Source of the DNA: Streptomyces diastatochromogenes
GTDB lineage: Bacteria; Actinomycetota; Actinomycetes; Streptomycetales; Streptomycetaceae
DNA: 64,000 bases
NCBI RefSeq assembly: GCF_002242805.1
Contig: NZ_MCGQ01000007.1
Location: 744,001 to 808,000 of the forward strand
Reading direction: 5' to 3'
Under the pieces are notes generated by a model. The model did no database searches, was not told where the DNA came from, and worked only from the letters and a program-made list of their open reading frames with translations. Both the position numbers and the translations under genes were made by a program. Of the stretch, positions 8,811-17,987 are shown piece by piece (positions within the stretch are counted from its first letter, which is position 1; each line of letters starts with the position of its first letter).

Positions 8811-9157
8811 GCGCGTCGCTCTCTCTCGGACTCGGGCGTCCGTCGCGTCTGACGCCTCACCCGCAACGCTAAAGTCCGAATCGCCCTGATTCCGTGGTAC
8901 CGGGGGCTGAACGGGGCCCAGGCAGGTGGTACCGCGGTACTACGGCGCCGTCGAGGACGAGAAGGCCGTTGTCGCCGTCGAAGTGAACCAACCGAAGCTT
9001 GGCCACTACACACACGACTCCTGCACCGAGATGACATGAACCATTCATCTACGGGCCGTCTATGGCGCCCGGTAGCGACAGCATCCAGCCATTGACTCTC
9101 CCAGCGCGGGGACGCCGTTCCCGTACATGTCGCTTCATGTCGCATGGAGGGCCACAC
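8811..9157. promoter_or_regulatory. Divergent promoter region, exporter operon and Pst-like cassette
   Basis: A 347-bp gene-free stretch. Visible elements: GTGGTACCG at 8894-8902 and again at 8926-8934 (32 bp apart), the second extending into a perfect 12-bp palindrome GTACCGCGGTAC at 8929-8940; and a small palindrome ATGAA-CCA-TTCAT at 9036-9048, partly overlapping two 11-nt units (ATTCATCTACG, GGCCGTCTATG) that weakly resemble a Streptomyces PHO box. A TAGCGT hexamer near 8870 on the minus strand could be a -10 element for the exporter operon. All regulatory roles here are inferred. Confidence 0.45.
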
Positions 9158-10204
9158 GTGGTGTCCGCGGTAGAGGGATCCGGCAGAGCGGAGCCCAGCA
9201 GATCCGAAGAGCCGGAGAAACCTGAACGGCCGTTGCCGCGAAAGGCGTTCGCCGCACGGAGTCTCGGGGACCGGATCTTCCGGTATCAGTTGACGGCCAC
9301 CGGCGTCGCCGTCCTGGCCATCATGGCGGGCGTTGGCCTGTTTCTGCTGCTCCGGGCCGGACAGGCGCTGAAGGTCAGAGGGTTCGCCTTCCTCACGACC
9401 GCCGAATGGCAGCCGGACGTCCACAGGTTCGGCATCGCCGCCGTCCTCACCGGGACGCTGCTTATCGCCCTCGTCGCCGTGGCCATCTCCGTGCCGCTGG
9501 CCGTGGGCACCGCCCTGTTCATCTCCGACGTGGCACCGCGCCCGCTGCGGCGCACGCTCGTGACCATGGTCGACCTGATGGCGGCCGTACCGTCGGTGGT
9601 GTACGGGCTGTGGGGGCTGTTCTTCCTGCAGGGACATGTGATCGGGCTGTCGCGCTGGCTGTCCGACTGGTTCGGGTGGTTCCCGCTCTTCACGGTGGAC
9701 GGCACCCAGCCGGGCGAGCCGCTGGCCTCCGAGAGCGTCTACACCGCCTCGACCTTCATCGCCGGGCTCGTCGTCGCCCTGATGGTGGCGCCGATCCAGT
9801 GCTCGGTGATGCGCGAGGTGTTCGCCCAGGCCCCGGCCGGCGAACGGGAGGGCGCCTACGCCCTCGGCGCGACCCGCTGGGGAATGATCCGCTCGGTCGT
9901 GCTGCCGTACGGCAAGGGCGGGATCATCGGCGGCACCATGCTGGGGCTCGGGCGGGCGCTCGGCGAGACCATCGCCGTCTACCTGATCATCTCGCCCGTC
10001 TTCACCATCCAGCCGCACATCCTGCAGACCGGCGCGAACTCCGTCTCCTCGCTGATCGCCCTGCACTACGGCGACGCGTCCACCTTCGGCATGTCGGCCC
10101 TGATGGCGGCGGGCCTGGCGCTGTTCCTGCTCACCCTGGCGGTCAACTTCACGGCGTCGACGGTCGTGGCCCGCTCCCGGTCCGGCGCACAGAGCGAGGC
10201 CTGA
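9158..10204 (+). CDS. pstC: Phosphate-type ABC transporter permease PstC
   Basis: About 348 residues with six transmembrane helices, a permease of the PstC family that would form the membrane channel with PstA. A hydrophilic N-terminus of about 45 residues precedes the first helix. The binding-protein-dependent permease loop is visible as REGAYALGATRWGMIRSVVLP. The GTG at 9158 (or 9161) follows GGAGG at 9146-9150. It is the first gene of a cassette in which the binding proteins come after the permeases and PstB is last, unlike the usual pstSCAB order. One base separates it from pstA. The substrate may be phosphate or another oxyanion. Confidence 0.9.
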   Translation: MVSAVEGSGRAEPSRSEEPEKPERPLPRKAFAARSLGDRIFRYQLTATGVAVLAIMAGVGLFLLLRAGQALKVRGFAFLTTAEWQPDVHRFGIAAVLTGTLLIALVAVAISVPLAVGTALFISDVAPRPLRRTLVTMVDLMAAVPSVVYGLWGLFFLQGHVIGLSRWLSDWFGWFPLFTVDGTQPGEPLASESVYTASTFIAGLVVALMVAPIQCSVMREVFAQAPAGEREGAYALGATRWGMIRSVVLPYGKGGIIGGTMLGLGRALGETIAVYLIISPVFTIQPHILQTGANSVSSLIALHYGDASTFGMSALMAAGLALFLLTLAVNFTASTVVARSRSGAQSEA

Positions 10205-10205
10205 C

Positions 10206-11549
10206 ATGACAGTCGTGGAAGAGAACGCCGTACGAGACAACGGCGTCGAGGAGACCGCGGCCGCCCCGCAGCCGGCCGACGAACTCCCGGACGTCCCCCG
10301 CCGCATCGGCGGCCCCACCCGCTCCGGGGTGCTGTCCCTGACCGGCGCCGCCGCCTCGGGACTCTGCACGGCCGTGCTGCTGTTCGGCCAACTCGCGCCC
10401 TTCTCCGGCGCGCTGGGCTTCACCGTCACCGCCTACCTCGGCTTCCTCCTCATCTACGCCGTGCTCACCGGCCTGGAGGAGAACGGGCAGGCGGTACGGG
10501 ACCGGGTGATGACCGTCGTGCTGTGGAGCGCGGCCACGCTGCTGTTCGTCGCGCTCGCCCTGGTCGTCGGCTTCACCGGCTGGCGCGGCCGCGAGGCGCT
10601 GCCGCACGCCAACTTCTTCACCCAGGACATGCAGGCCTCGGGCCCGCTCGACCCGCTCACCAACGGCGGCATCGCACACGCGATGCTCGGCACCCTCACC
10701 ATGATCACCATCGCCCTGGTGATCACGGTCCCGCTGGGCCTGGCCTGCGCGGTGTACCTCAACCAGATCCCCGGGCGCTTCTCCCGGTTCGTCCGCACCA
10801 TCGTCGAGGCGATGACCGCGCTGCCGTCGATCGTGGCCGGCCTGATGGTGTACGCCACCTGGATCCTCGGGCTCGGCATGCAGAAGTCGGGACTCGCGGC
10901 GGGCTTCGCGATCAGCGTGATGATGCTGCCGATCGTGATCCGGGCGGCGGACGTGGTGCTGCGGCTGGTGCCGGGCACGCTGACGGAGGCGGCAGAGGCC
11001 CTGGGCGCCCCGCGCTGGCGCACGGTGTGGCACGTGGTCCTGCCCACCGCCCGCTCGGGCCTCGCCACGGCCGTCATCCTCGGCACCGCGCGCGGCATCG
11101 GCGAGACCTCGCCGGTCCTGCTCACCGCCGGCTTCACGGCGGCGCTGAACGCCGACCCGACGAGCGGCCCGATGATCTCCCTGCCCCTCGCCGTCTTCAA
11201 CTTCGTCAAGTCCCCCGAACCGACGATGATCGCCCGCGGTTTCGGCGCGGCGGCGGTCCTGATGGCCCTGGTCCTGGTTCTGTTCGCCATCGCCCGCGTC
11301 ATCGGCGGCCGCGGCCCGGGCCACCAGAACAAGCGCCAGGCGCGGAGGGCGGCGCGGGCGTCCCGCCGGGATGCGGAGAGGTACGCCGAACTTCACGCCC
11401 CGGGACTGAAGTTGTTCGCCGACGGCACCCAAGACAACACCGACGAGCCCGACCAACCCAGGGGCGCGGGACTGCATCAATCAGCGGCTCCGCCGCGGAG
11501 CGCGACCAGCCACAACGCACCCGCACCCGACAACGAAGGCGACAACTGA
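10206..11549 (+). CDS. pstA: Phosphate-type ABC transporter permease PstA, extended
   Basis: A 447-residue PstA-type permease, long for the family (about 300). The core has the permease loop EAAEALGAPRWRTVWHVVLP and GIGETSPVLLTAGF. Two additions are visible: an N-terminal pair of extra helices (residues 40-120) and a basic, then polar C-terminal tail after the last helix (GQNKRQARRAARAS onward, about 75 residues). The end of the tail is encoded by what looks like a dispersed Streptomyces intergenic repeat (11458-11525). The ATG is one base after the pstC stop, and the stop overlaps the next ATG (TGATG), so the genes are coupled. Confidence 0.88.
   Translation: MTVVEENAVRDNGVEETAAAPQPADELPDVPRRIGGPTRSGVLSLTGAAASGLCTAVLLFGQLAPFSGALGFTVTAYLGFLLIYAVLTGLEENGQAVRDRVMTVVLWSAATLLFVALALVVGFTGWRGREALPHANFFTQDMQASGPLDPLTNGGIAHAMLGTLTMITIALVITVPLGLACAVYLNQIPGRFSRFVRTIVEAMTALPSIVAGLMVYATWILGLGMQKSGLAAGFAISVMMLPIVIRAADVVLRLVPGTLTEAAEALGAPRWRTVWHVVLPTARSGLATAVILGTARGIGETSPVLLTAGFTAALNADPTSGPMISLPLAVFNFVKSPEPTMIARGFGAAAVLMALVLVLFAIARVIGGRGPGHQNKRQARRAARASRRDAERYAELHAPGLKLFADGTQDNTDEPDQPRGAGLHQSAAPPRSATSHNAPAPDNEGDN
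11458..11525 (+). repeat. Dispersed Streptomyces repeat element inside the pstA 3' end
   Basis: The segment starting CCAGGGGCGCGGGACTGCAT, continuing through CGGCTCCGCCGCGGAGCGCG and GACCAGCCACAACGCACCCG, closely resembles a GC-rich element that I know recurs between genes in Streptomyces genomes (GGGGCGCGGGGAACTGCGCG...AGCCACGACG...ACCCGCAG). Here it is translated as the last residues of the pstA product. The assignment rests on memory of that repeat, not on a search. Confidence 0.55.
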
Positions 11550-13216
11550 TGCTCAGCCACCTCACAAGAGCCCTACGCCGGCTGGGCATCCTGGCCGCAC
11601 TCATAGGCATCCTCACCACAGCCACCCCCGCCTCCGCAGACAGCTACACCCCCATCTCCGGCGCCGGCTCCACCTGGGCCGAGAACGCCGTGGACGAATG
11701 GCGCCGCGCCGTCAACCAGTACGGCATGCGCATCAGCTACGCAGGCACCGGCTCCTCGGACGGCCGCCGCCAGTTCCTCTCCGGCACCGTCGACTTCGCC
11801 GTCTCCGACATCCCGTTCCAGACCCACCCGACCGACGGATCGGCAGCCGAACGCCCGGCAGCGGGCTCCTACGCCTACATGCCCATCGTCGCCGGCGGCA
11901 CCGTCTTCATGTACCACCTGACCGTCAACGGCAAGCGCGTCACCAACCTGCGCCTGTCCGGCGACGTCGTCACGAAGATCTTCACCGGGGTCATCAAGAC
12001 CTGGGACGACCCCGCGATCCGGGCCGACAACCCCGGCCTCCAGCTGCCCCACCGCACCGTCGTCCCGGTCGTCCGCTCGGACGGCTCCGGCTCCAGCGCC
12101 CAGTTCACGCTGTGGATGACCAACCAGCACAAGGCCCTGTGGCAGGCCTACTGCCGCAGGGTCGGCCGCTCCGGCTCCTGCGGGCAGACCTCGATCTACC
12201 CGACCGTCCCCGGGATGATCGCCCAGTCCGGCGACCTCGGCGTGGCCGGCTACATCGCCCAGAACTACGGCGAGGGCGCGATCGGGTACGTCAACTACTC
12301 CTATGCGCTCAACGCGCACTACCCGGTCGCAAAGGTCCTCAACCACTCGGGCTACTACACCGAGCCGACCCCGCAGAACGTCGCGGTCTCGCTGCTCAAG
12401 GCCCGGATCAACACGAACAAGAGCTCCCCGGACTACCTCACCCAGCAGCTCGACGGCGTCTACAACGACTCCGACCGGCGCAACTACCCGCTGTCCAGCT
12501 ACTCGTACATGATCCTGCCGCTCAAGGTGCGGGGCACGTTCAGCCAGGTCAAGGGCAAGACACTGGGCGCGTTCTCGTACTACTTCATGTGCCAGGGCCA
12601 GCAGCAGGCGCCCAAGCTCGGCTACTCGCCGCTGCCGATCAACCTGGTCAAGGCGGGCTTCGATCAGATCCGCCGGATCCCGGGCGTGCAGGCGCAGAAC
12701 ATCAACATCAAGCGGTGCAACAACCCGACGTTCACCCCGGACGGCCACAACCGGCTCGCCGACACCGCGCCCTACCCGAAGCCCTGCGACAAGAAGGGCG
12801 CCGCGCCCTGCACCACGGGCAGCGGCGGCGCCAAGTCCGATGACGGGAACGGCGGTTCCGGCGGCGGGTCCAGCGCGGGCGGTACGACGAGCGGCGGCTC
12901 CTCCGGCACCGGCGGAAACGGTACGGCAGGCACCGGCGGCAGCGGCGGCCCGTCCGTCGACCCGGACACCGGGCAGACCATCGCGCCGGGCGCGAGCGCG
13001 GGCGGCGGCTCGGGCGGCGGCGGTACGGGCGCCGCCAACACGGTCGCCCTCGCCCAGCCGGTCGCCGTCGCCGCGGGCCACGGCTGGACCGCGACCCAGA
13101 CACTGATGCTGCTGGCCGCGTTCCTGGTGCTCGGTCTGGTCCTGCTGCCCTCGGTCGTCTCCCGTCTGGTCGGCGCCCGGTCGCACGACACCGCCAAGGA
13201 CGGTGACCGGCGATGA
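11549..13216 (+). CDS. pstS: PstS-like substrate-binding protein with C-terminal membrane anchor
   Basis: A 555-residue exported binding protein. The signal peptide (about 1-32) ends TPASA. The PstS fold spans about residues 33-400, with the anion-binding motifs GAGSTWAENAVDEW, the GTGSSDGRRQFLSG and DFAVSDIPF region, VVTKIFTGVIKTWDDPAI and the RSDGSGSSAQFT loop. A Gly/Ser-rich linker follows, then a single C-terminal helix (LMLLAAFLVLGLVLLPSVV) and a basic tail. Ordinary PstS proteins are lipoproteins of about 370 residues, so the C-terminal membrane anchor is unusual. The gene overlaps pstA by one base and the next gene by four (ATGA). Confidence 0.87.
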   Translation: MLSHLTRALRRLGILAALIGILTTATPASADSYTPISGAGSTWAENAVDEWRRAVNQYGMRISYAGTGSSDGRRQFLSGTVDFAVSDIPFQTHPTDGSAAERPAAGSYAYMPIVAGGTVFMYHLTVNGKRVTNLRLSGDVVTKIFTGVIKTWDDPAIRADNPGLQLPHRTVVPVVRSDGSGSSAQFTLWMTNQHKALWQAYCRRVGRSGSCGQTSIYPTVPGMIAQSGDLGVAGYIAQNYGEGAIGYVNYSYALNAHYPVAKVLNHSGYYTEPTPQNVAVSLLKARINTNKSSPDYLTQQLDGVYNDSDRRNYPLSSYSYMILPLKVRGTFSQVKGKTLGAFSYYFMCQGQQQAPKLGYSPLPINLVKAGFDQIRRIPGVQAQNINIKRCNNPTFTPDGHNRLADTAPYPKPCDKKGAAPCTTGSGGAKSDDGNGGSGGGSSAGGTTSGGSSGTGGNGTAGTGGSGGPSVDPDTGQTIAPGASAGGGSGGGGTGAANTVALAQPVAVAAGHGWTATQTLMLLAAFLVLGLVLLPSVVSRLVGARSHDTAKDGDRR

Positions 13217-15846
13217 TCCGCAGACGTCCCGGCCGCGTCCGGCGCGCCCTGATCCGCCTCCTCGCCGGTGCCACCGTGGGCGCCCTCGCGGGCCTCGCGG
13301 TCGCCCAGGCGGCCCCCTCCGCGACCGCCGCCCCCGCCGGCTCGGCGGTCACCGTCGCCGGGCGGGGCGAGTTCAAGGACATGAGGTTCACCGTCGACCG
13401 GACGAGCCACCTCACCAGCCAGGCGATCAAGGTCTCCTGGACCGGCGGCACCCCGACCACCTTCGCGGGCACCTCGTTCAACACCGACTTCGTGCAGATC
13501 ATGCAGTGCTGGGGCGACGACGACCACAGCGTCCCGGGCAACCCCGGACCGCCCCGCACCCAGTGCCAGTACGGCGCCTCCCCGACCACCGACCGGGGCA
13601 ACTGGCCCGGCAACCAGCTGGACGACACCCGCCAGGTCTTCTACAGCGCCGACCCCACCAACTACGGCGAGGACAACCGCTACGGCGCCGCCCAGCCCCC
13701 CGGCGTCCCGGGCGAGGTGCCGTTCAAGTCGGTCACCGGCGAGACGGTCACCACCAACACCCAGAACAACCGGTTCTTCAACCACAACACCACCAACGAG
13801 GTCGACTTCGCCCGCACCGGCGCGAACGGCCACGGCGAGGAGTACTTCGAGGTACAGACCGCCAACGAGGCCCCGCACCTGGGCTGCGGCGCCCCGGTCA
13901 GCCAGAACGGCGTGACGAAGCCGCGCTCCTGCTGGCTGGTGATCGTCCCGCAGGGCCGCCTCGACCTGGACGGAAAGCCGTACGCGGACCACAGCCAGGT
14001 CAACGCGGGCTCCCCGGTCTCCTCGACCAACTGGCAGAACCGCATCGCGATCCCGCTGCGCTTCAACCAGGTGGGCAGCAACTGCCCGCTGGGCAGCGAC
14101 GAGCGCCCCACCACCGGCAGCGAGCTGGTCGCCGACGCCGTGACCAGCTGGCAGGCGGCCCTGTGCCCGTCCGGCAAGGTGTACGGCTACACGGAACTCG
14201 GTGAGCCCGACACCCGCTCCCGGCTCGGCACCGACAAGACCTTCGGCCTCGGCTTCACCACCCGCGCGCTGGGCGCCGACGACGGCACGTCGGCGCCGTC
14301 CGGTACGACGACGTACGCGCCCGTGGCGCTGTCCGGGGCGGTCATCGGGTTCACGATCGAACGCAGACCCAAGGCCGGGGCACCCGAGGACATCAGGAAA
14401 CAGGCGGGCACCAAGGTCGAGTCGATCAGACTGACGCCCCGGCTGGTCGCCAAGCTGCTCACCGAGTCGTACCGCAACTCCACCTGGGGCTCGGTGCTCG
14501 GCGGCAAGGCGGCCCACGGGTACGGCTGGGCGAAGAACAACCCGGCGGGCCTGGCGAGCGACCCCGAGTTCATCGCGCTCAACCCCGAGTTCGCGTATCT
14601 GTCGGTCGCCGAGACCCCGGCCACCGACACCGACCTGATGACCGCCCTCGGACACTCCGACAGCGCCCGCGCGGTGTGGCAGTGGATCCTCGCCGACAAG
14701 GAGGCCCGGCAGTTCCTCTCCGGGGTCTCCGACGACTGGGGCATGCGGGTCGACCCGTACTACAGCACCAACGCGGACCTGAACCCCTCCGGTCTCGCCT
14801 TCGAGCCCGCGCACGTCGACGAGTACCCGAAGAGCGACCCCTGGTGCACGGTGCCGCCCGGCACCGACGCTCCCAAGGACGCCCGGCAGTGCATGACCGA
14901 CTTCCACCCGTACGTCGACGACATGCACGCCGGCGCCCTGCACACCCGGCGCGCCGACACCCTGTGGAAGTCGACCTGGGACCCGCTGTCCAACCCGCCC
15001 GCGTACCGCAGCCCCGGCCCGCAGACGGTCGGCTCCCGGTTCGTCATCACGGTCACCGACGCGGCTTCCGCCGAACGGTACGGCCTGCAGACCGCCCGGC
15101 TGCGCAACACGGCAGGCACGTTCGTCGCCCCCACCGCCACCGCTCTGACCGAGGCGGCCAAGAGCGCCTCCGGCAAGGACGTCGCCGAGATCACCCCGGC
15201 GAACGCCAAGGCGAAGGGCGCCTACCCGCTGGCCCAGCTGGTCTACGCGGCCGTACGGCCGGGCTCGCTGAAGGCCGACGCCCGCGCGGACTACGCGGCG
15301 CTGCTGCGCTACGCGGCGGGCGCCGGGCAGGTCAGCGGCGCCGACCCGGGCCGCCTGCCCGACGGTTACGCCCCGCTCTCCCGCACCCTGCGCGACCGCG
15401 CGCTGCGGGCGGCCGACGCCCTCCTGCACTACAAGGGGCCGCACTCCACCGGCGGTGACTCGGGCTCGGGCGGGACCGGCGGCGCCGACACCTCCGGCGG
15501 CACCGGCGACGGCTCGGGCGGCGCCACCTCCGGCGGCACGTCGGGCGACGGCGGCACGGGAGCGGACGGCGGCGCGAGTGCCACGCCCAGCGCCCAGGCG
15601 TCGTACGACGGCGGAAAGGCCGTGGAGACCACGGCCGCCGGCAACACGCCCGCCGACCCCGCCAACCCGCTGCGCTACGCCGTACCGGTCGGTGCCGCGC
15701 TCGGCGCGTTCGCCGGACTCGGCGCGCCCTTCGCGGGCGGCACCCGGCTCCGGCTGCCCCTGCGGGTGCCGCTGCCCGGCGGCCGCACGGTGACCGTCGT
15801 ACCGGCCTTCACCCTGCCCGAGCGGCTGCGCAGGCGGCTGCCCTAG
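13213..15846 (+). CDS. Large secreted protein, possibly a diverged binding protein
   Basis: An 877-residue protein that I cannot assign to a named family. It has a basic N-terminus and a signal peptide (residues 1-40, ending SATAAPA), a long extracellular region with several Cys, a Gly/Ser/Thr-rich linker (about residues 740-800) and a weak hydrophobic segment (AVPVGAALGAFAGLGAPFAG) before a basic C-terminus. LTPRLVAKLLTESYRNSTWG near residue 400 resembles the PstS segment seen in the upstream gene (VVTKIFTGVIKTW), and YPLAQLVYAAV near residue 680 recalls the PstS YPL motif. It may therefore be an enlarged, diverged binding protein. Translation is coupled to the pstS-like gene by an ATGA overlap. 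Confidence 0.8.
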   Translation: MIRRRPGRVRRALIRLLAGATVGALAGLAVAQAAPSATAAPAGSAVTVAGRGEFKDMRFTVDRTSHLTSQAIKVSWTGGTPTTFAGTSFNTDFVQIMQCWGDDDHSVPGNPGPPRTQCQYGASPTTDRGNWPGNQLDDTRQVFYSADPTNYGEDNRYGAAQPPGVPGEVPFKSVTGETVTTNTQNNRFFNHNTTNEVDFARTGANGHGEEYFEVQTANEAPHLGCGAPVSQNGVTKPRSCWLVIVPQGRLDLDGKPYADHSQVNAGSPVSSTNWQNRIAIPLRFNQVGSNCPLGSDERPTTGSELVADAVTSWQAALCPSGKVYGYTELGEPDTRSRLGTDKTFGLGFTTRALGADDGTSAPSGTTTYAPVALSGAVIGFTIERRPKAGAPEDIRKQAGTKVESIRLTPRLVAKLLTESYRNSTWGSVLGGKAAHGYGWAKNNPAGLASDPEFIALNPEFAYLSVAETPATDTDLMTALGHSDSARAVWQWILADKEARQFLSGVSDDWGMRVDPYYSTNADLNPSGLAFEPAHVDEYPKSDPWCTVPPGTDAPKDARQCMTDFHPYVDDMHAGALHTRRADTLWKSTWDPLSNPPAYRSPGPQTVGSRFVITVTDAASAERYGLQTARLRNTAGTFVAPTATALTEAAKSASGKDVAEITPANAKAKGAYPLAQLVYAAVRPGSLKADARADYAALLRYAAGAGQVSGADPGRLPDGYAPLSRTLRDRALRAADALLHYKGPHSTGGDSGSGGTGGADTSGGTGDGSGGATSGGTSGDGGTGADGGASATPSAQASYDGGKAVETTAAGNTPADPANPLRYAVPVGAALGAFAGLGAPFAGGTRLRLPLRVPLPGGRTVTVVPAFTLPERLRRRLP

Positions 15847-15888
15847 GGCCCCCGGACCGGGACGCCCGCACCGGGCGCCCCCACAGAC

Positions 15889-15925
15889 GGCCGCCCGCCC
15901 CGAAAGGCAGTCGGGGCGGACGGCC
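15889..15925 (+). terminator. Intercistronic stem-loop
   Basis: Arms GGCCGCCCGCCCCGA (15889-15903) and TCGGGGCGGACGGCC (15911-15925) pair over 15 positions with one mismatch and a 7-nt loop. There is no T tract. It lies between the 877-residue protein gene and the FN3/Ig binding protein gene, where it could attenuate transcription or protect RNA ends. Confidence 0.65.
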
Positions 15926-15985
15926 CGTACCACCCTGCCAGATCCCCTCTCCCGCACCGACGCACTACCGTCAGGAGACTTCCCG

Positions 15986-17980
15986 ATGCGCAGAACGCGC
16001 TCTACGGCGGCGCTCGTCGCCGCCGCCGTGGTGGCCGGCGGCCTGGCTCTGGCCAGCCCGGCGTACGCCGACCCCACCCCGACCGGTACCTTCCGCCAGC
16101 TGGTCGGCGTGGGCTCCGACACCACCCAGGACGTGCTCAACGCCCTGGCCGGCGACACCGTCAACGGCAAGAGCTACTCCGGTACGGCCGTGAAGTCGGC
16201 AGGTGGCGCGGGCATCGCCTCCTACGACGCGATCGAGCCCGGCACCGGCTCCACCAGCTCGAACATCACCACCCGCTCGGGCGGCCCGTCCTTCCTGCGC
16301 CCCAACGGCTCCGGCAAGGGCCGCCTGGCCCTGAGCGAGTCGCTGACCGGTGACAAGTACCCGGACTCCTCCGGCGTCGCCATCAAGGGCCAGGTCGACT
16401 TCGCCCGCTCCTCCAGCGGCCCGTCCACCTCCGGCACCGCGCTCACCTACATCCCGTTCGCCCGGGACGCGGTCGGCGTCGCGGTGAAGGGCTCGGCGCT
16501 GAACAGCCTGACGCAGGACCAGCTGCACGACATCTACTCCGGTGCGCTCACCCAGGTGGGCGGCCAGACCGTGCACCCGAAGATCCCGCAGAGCGGCTCG
16601 GGCACCCGCAAGTTCTTCCTGGCGGCGATCGGCCTGACGGACGCCACGCTCTCCCCGAACATCCCGACGGTCCAGGAGAACCAGGCCGATGCGGCCCTCA
16701 CCGAGGACGGCGCGCTGGTGCCCTTCTCGGTCGGTTCCTGGATCGCCCAGAACAACGGCGTGGCCCCCGACTTCAGCAAGGACGCGGCAGCCGCGGGCGG
16801 TCACCTCGCCGCCGTGCAGCTGCCCGACGACACCGGTGCCACCAGCCCGGTGACGACGGTGAACGGCAAGCTCGCCCCGGTCAACGCCTACTACGAGAAC
16901 GCCACCTTCGGCCGTGACGTCTACAACGTCGTGCCGTCCCGGGCGATCGACCCGAACAGCGTCTTCTTCGACAAGGACCTCTACGACGTCTTCGTGACCA
17001 CCGGCAGCCACGACGCCGCGCTGGCCTCGGACGCCGCCGAGGGTGTCATCGCGAGCTTCGGCTTCGTGAACGAGCCGTACAACGGCTCCGTCAGCGTGAA
17101 CAAGCACGCCAAGCTGGGCGGCCTGGAGGAGTCGGGCATCGACACCTCGACGCCCTCCGCGCCGACCGGGCTGAAGGGCGCCCCGGGCGACGCGAGCCTG
17201 AAGCTGTCCTGGACCGCCCCGGCCCCCACCGGTCTGCCGCTCACCGACTACCGGATCACGCTGACCGCCCCCGACGGTGCCGTCACCGTCAAGGACGTTC
17301 CGGCGAGCGCCACCTCGTACACCTTCACGGGCCTGGCCAACGGCGCCTACAGCGCCACGGTCGCCGGCGCCAACCTCAACGGCACCGGTGCCGCGGCCAC
17401 CTGGTCCGGCTCGGTGAAGTTCAAGAGCACCACCACGGCGACCGCCGCGACCACCGCCTACGGCAAGATCCCGAAGGTCGTCGTCACCGTCGCCGGCTCG
17501 CACGGTGTGGCCCCGACCGGCAAGGTCACGGTGAAGGAGGGCTCCACGGTCCTCGGCACCGGCACCCTGGACGCGTCCGGCAAGGTCACCATCGGCCTGT
17601 CGAACCACCTCAAGGTCACCACGCACACGCTGTCCGTCTCCTACGCGGGCAACAGCAAGCTCAACGCGTCCTCGACCACGGCCACGCTGAAGATCACCAA
17701 GGCGACGGCGTCGGTCAGCTCCACCGCCCCCTCCTCCATCAGCCACACCGCCCAGGCCAAGGTCACCGTGAAGGTCACCGCGACCGGCACCACCCCGGGC
17801 GGCACCGTGCGCATCTACGAGGGCTCCAAGGTGCTCGCCACCGGCAAGCTGAGCGGCGGCAAGGTGACCATCACCCTGCCGAAGCTGAGCCGCGGCAAGC
17901 ACACGCTGCACGCCTTCTACGCGGGCTCGGCCACGGTCGCGGCCAAGACCGGCGCCAACTTCACCATCAAGTCCACCTGA
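15986..17980 (+). CDS. Secreted binding protein with FN3 and Ig-like repeats
   Basis: A 664-residue exported protein. The signal peptide (about 1-28) ends ASPAYA. Residues 35-385 form a PstS-like binding domain: GVGSDTTQDVLNAL, GQVDFARSSSGPS, LTQDQLHDIYSGAL and the PQSGSGTRKFFLAAIG loop. A fibronectin type III domain follows (about 390-475, SAPTGLKGAPGDASLKLSW), then two Ig-like (Big_3-type) domains of about 90 residues with the alternating GKVTVKEGSTVLGTG pattern. There is no lipobox, transmembrane anchor or LPxTG signal, so it should be released or held non-covalently. The ATG at 15986 follows AGGAGA. Stem-loops flank the gene on both sides. Confidence 0.88.
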   Translation: MRRTRSTAALVAAAVVAGGLALASPAYADPTPTGTFRQLVGVGSDTTQDVLNALAGDTVNGKSYSGTAVKSAGGAGIASYDAIEPGTGSTSSNITTRSGGPSFLRPNGSGKGRLALSESLTGDKYPDSSGVAIKGQVDFARSSSGPSTSGTALTYIPFARDAVGVAVKGSALNSLTQDQLHDIYSGALTQVGGQTVHPKIPQSGSGTRKFFLAAIGLTDATLSPNIPTVQENQADAALTEDGALVPFSVGSWIAQNNGVAPDFSKDAAAAGGHLAAVQLPDDTGATSPVTTVNGKLAPVNAYYENATFGRDVYNVVPSRAIDPNSVFFDKDLYDVFVTTGSHDAALASDAAEGVIASFGFVNEPYNGSVSVNKHAKLGGLEESGIDTSTPSAPTGLKGAPGDASLKLSWTAPAPTGLPLTDYRITLTAPDGAVTVKDVPASATSYTFTGLANGAYSATVAGANLNGTGAAATWSGSVKFKSTTTATAATTAYGKIPKVVVTVAGSHGVAPTGKVTVKEGSTVLGTGTLDASGKVTIGLSNHLKVTTHTLSVSYAGNSKLNASSTTATLKITKATASVSSTAPSSISHTAQAKVTVKVTATGTTPGGTVRIYEGSKVLATGKLSGGKVTITLPKLSRGKHTLHAFYAGSATVAAKTGANFTIKST

Positions 17981-17987
17981 CCCGACC

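Noticed and set aside
8807..10429. 540-codon minus-strand frame opposite pstC
   Set aside because: No domain, Arg/His/Gly-rich, and antisense to a clear permease gene.
12772..16170. 1132-codon minus-strand open frame across the Pst-like cassette
   Set aside because: It lies opposite two clear exported proteins with signal peptides and coupled starts; its translation is Gly/Arg/Val-rich and has no recognisable fold.
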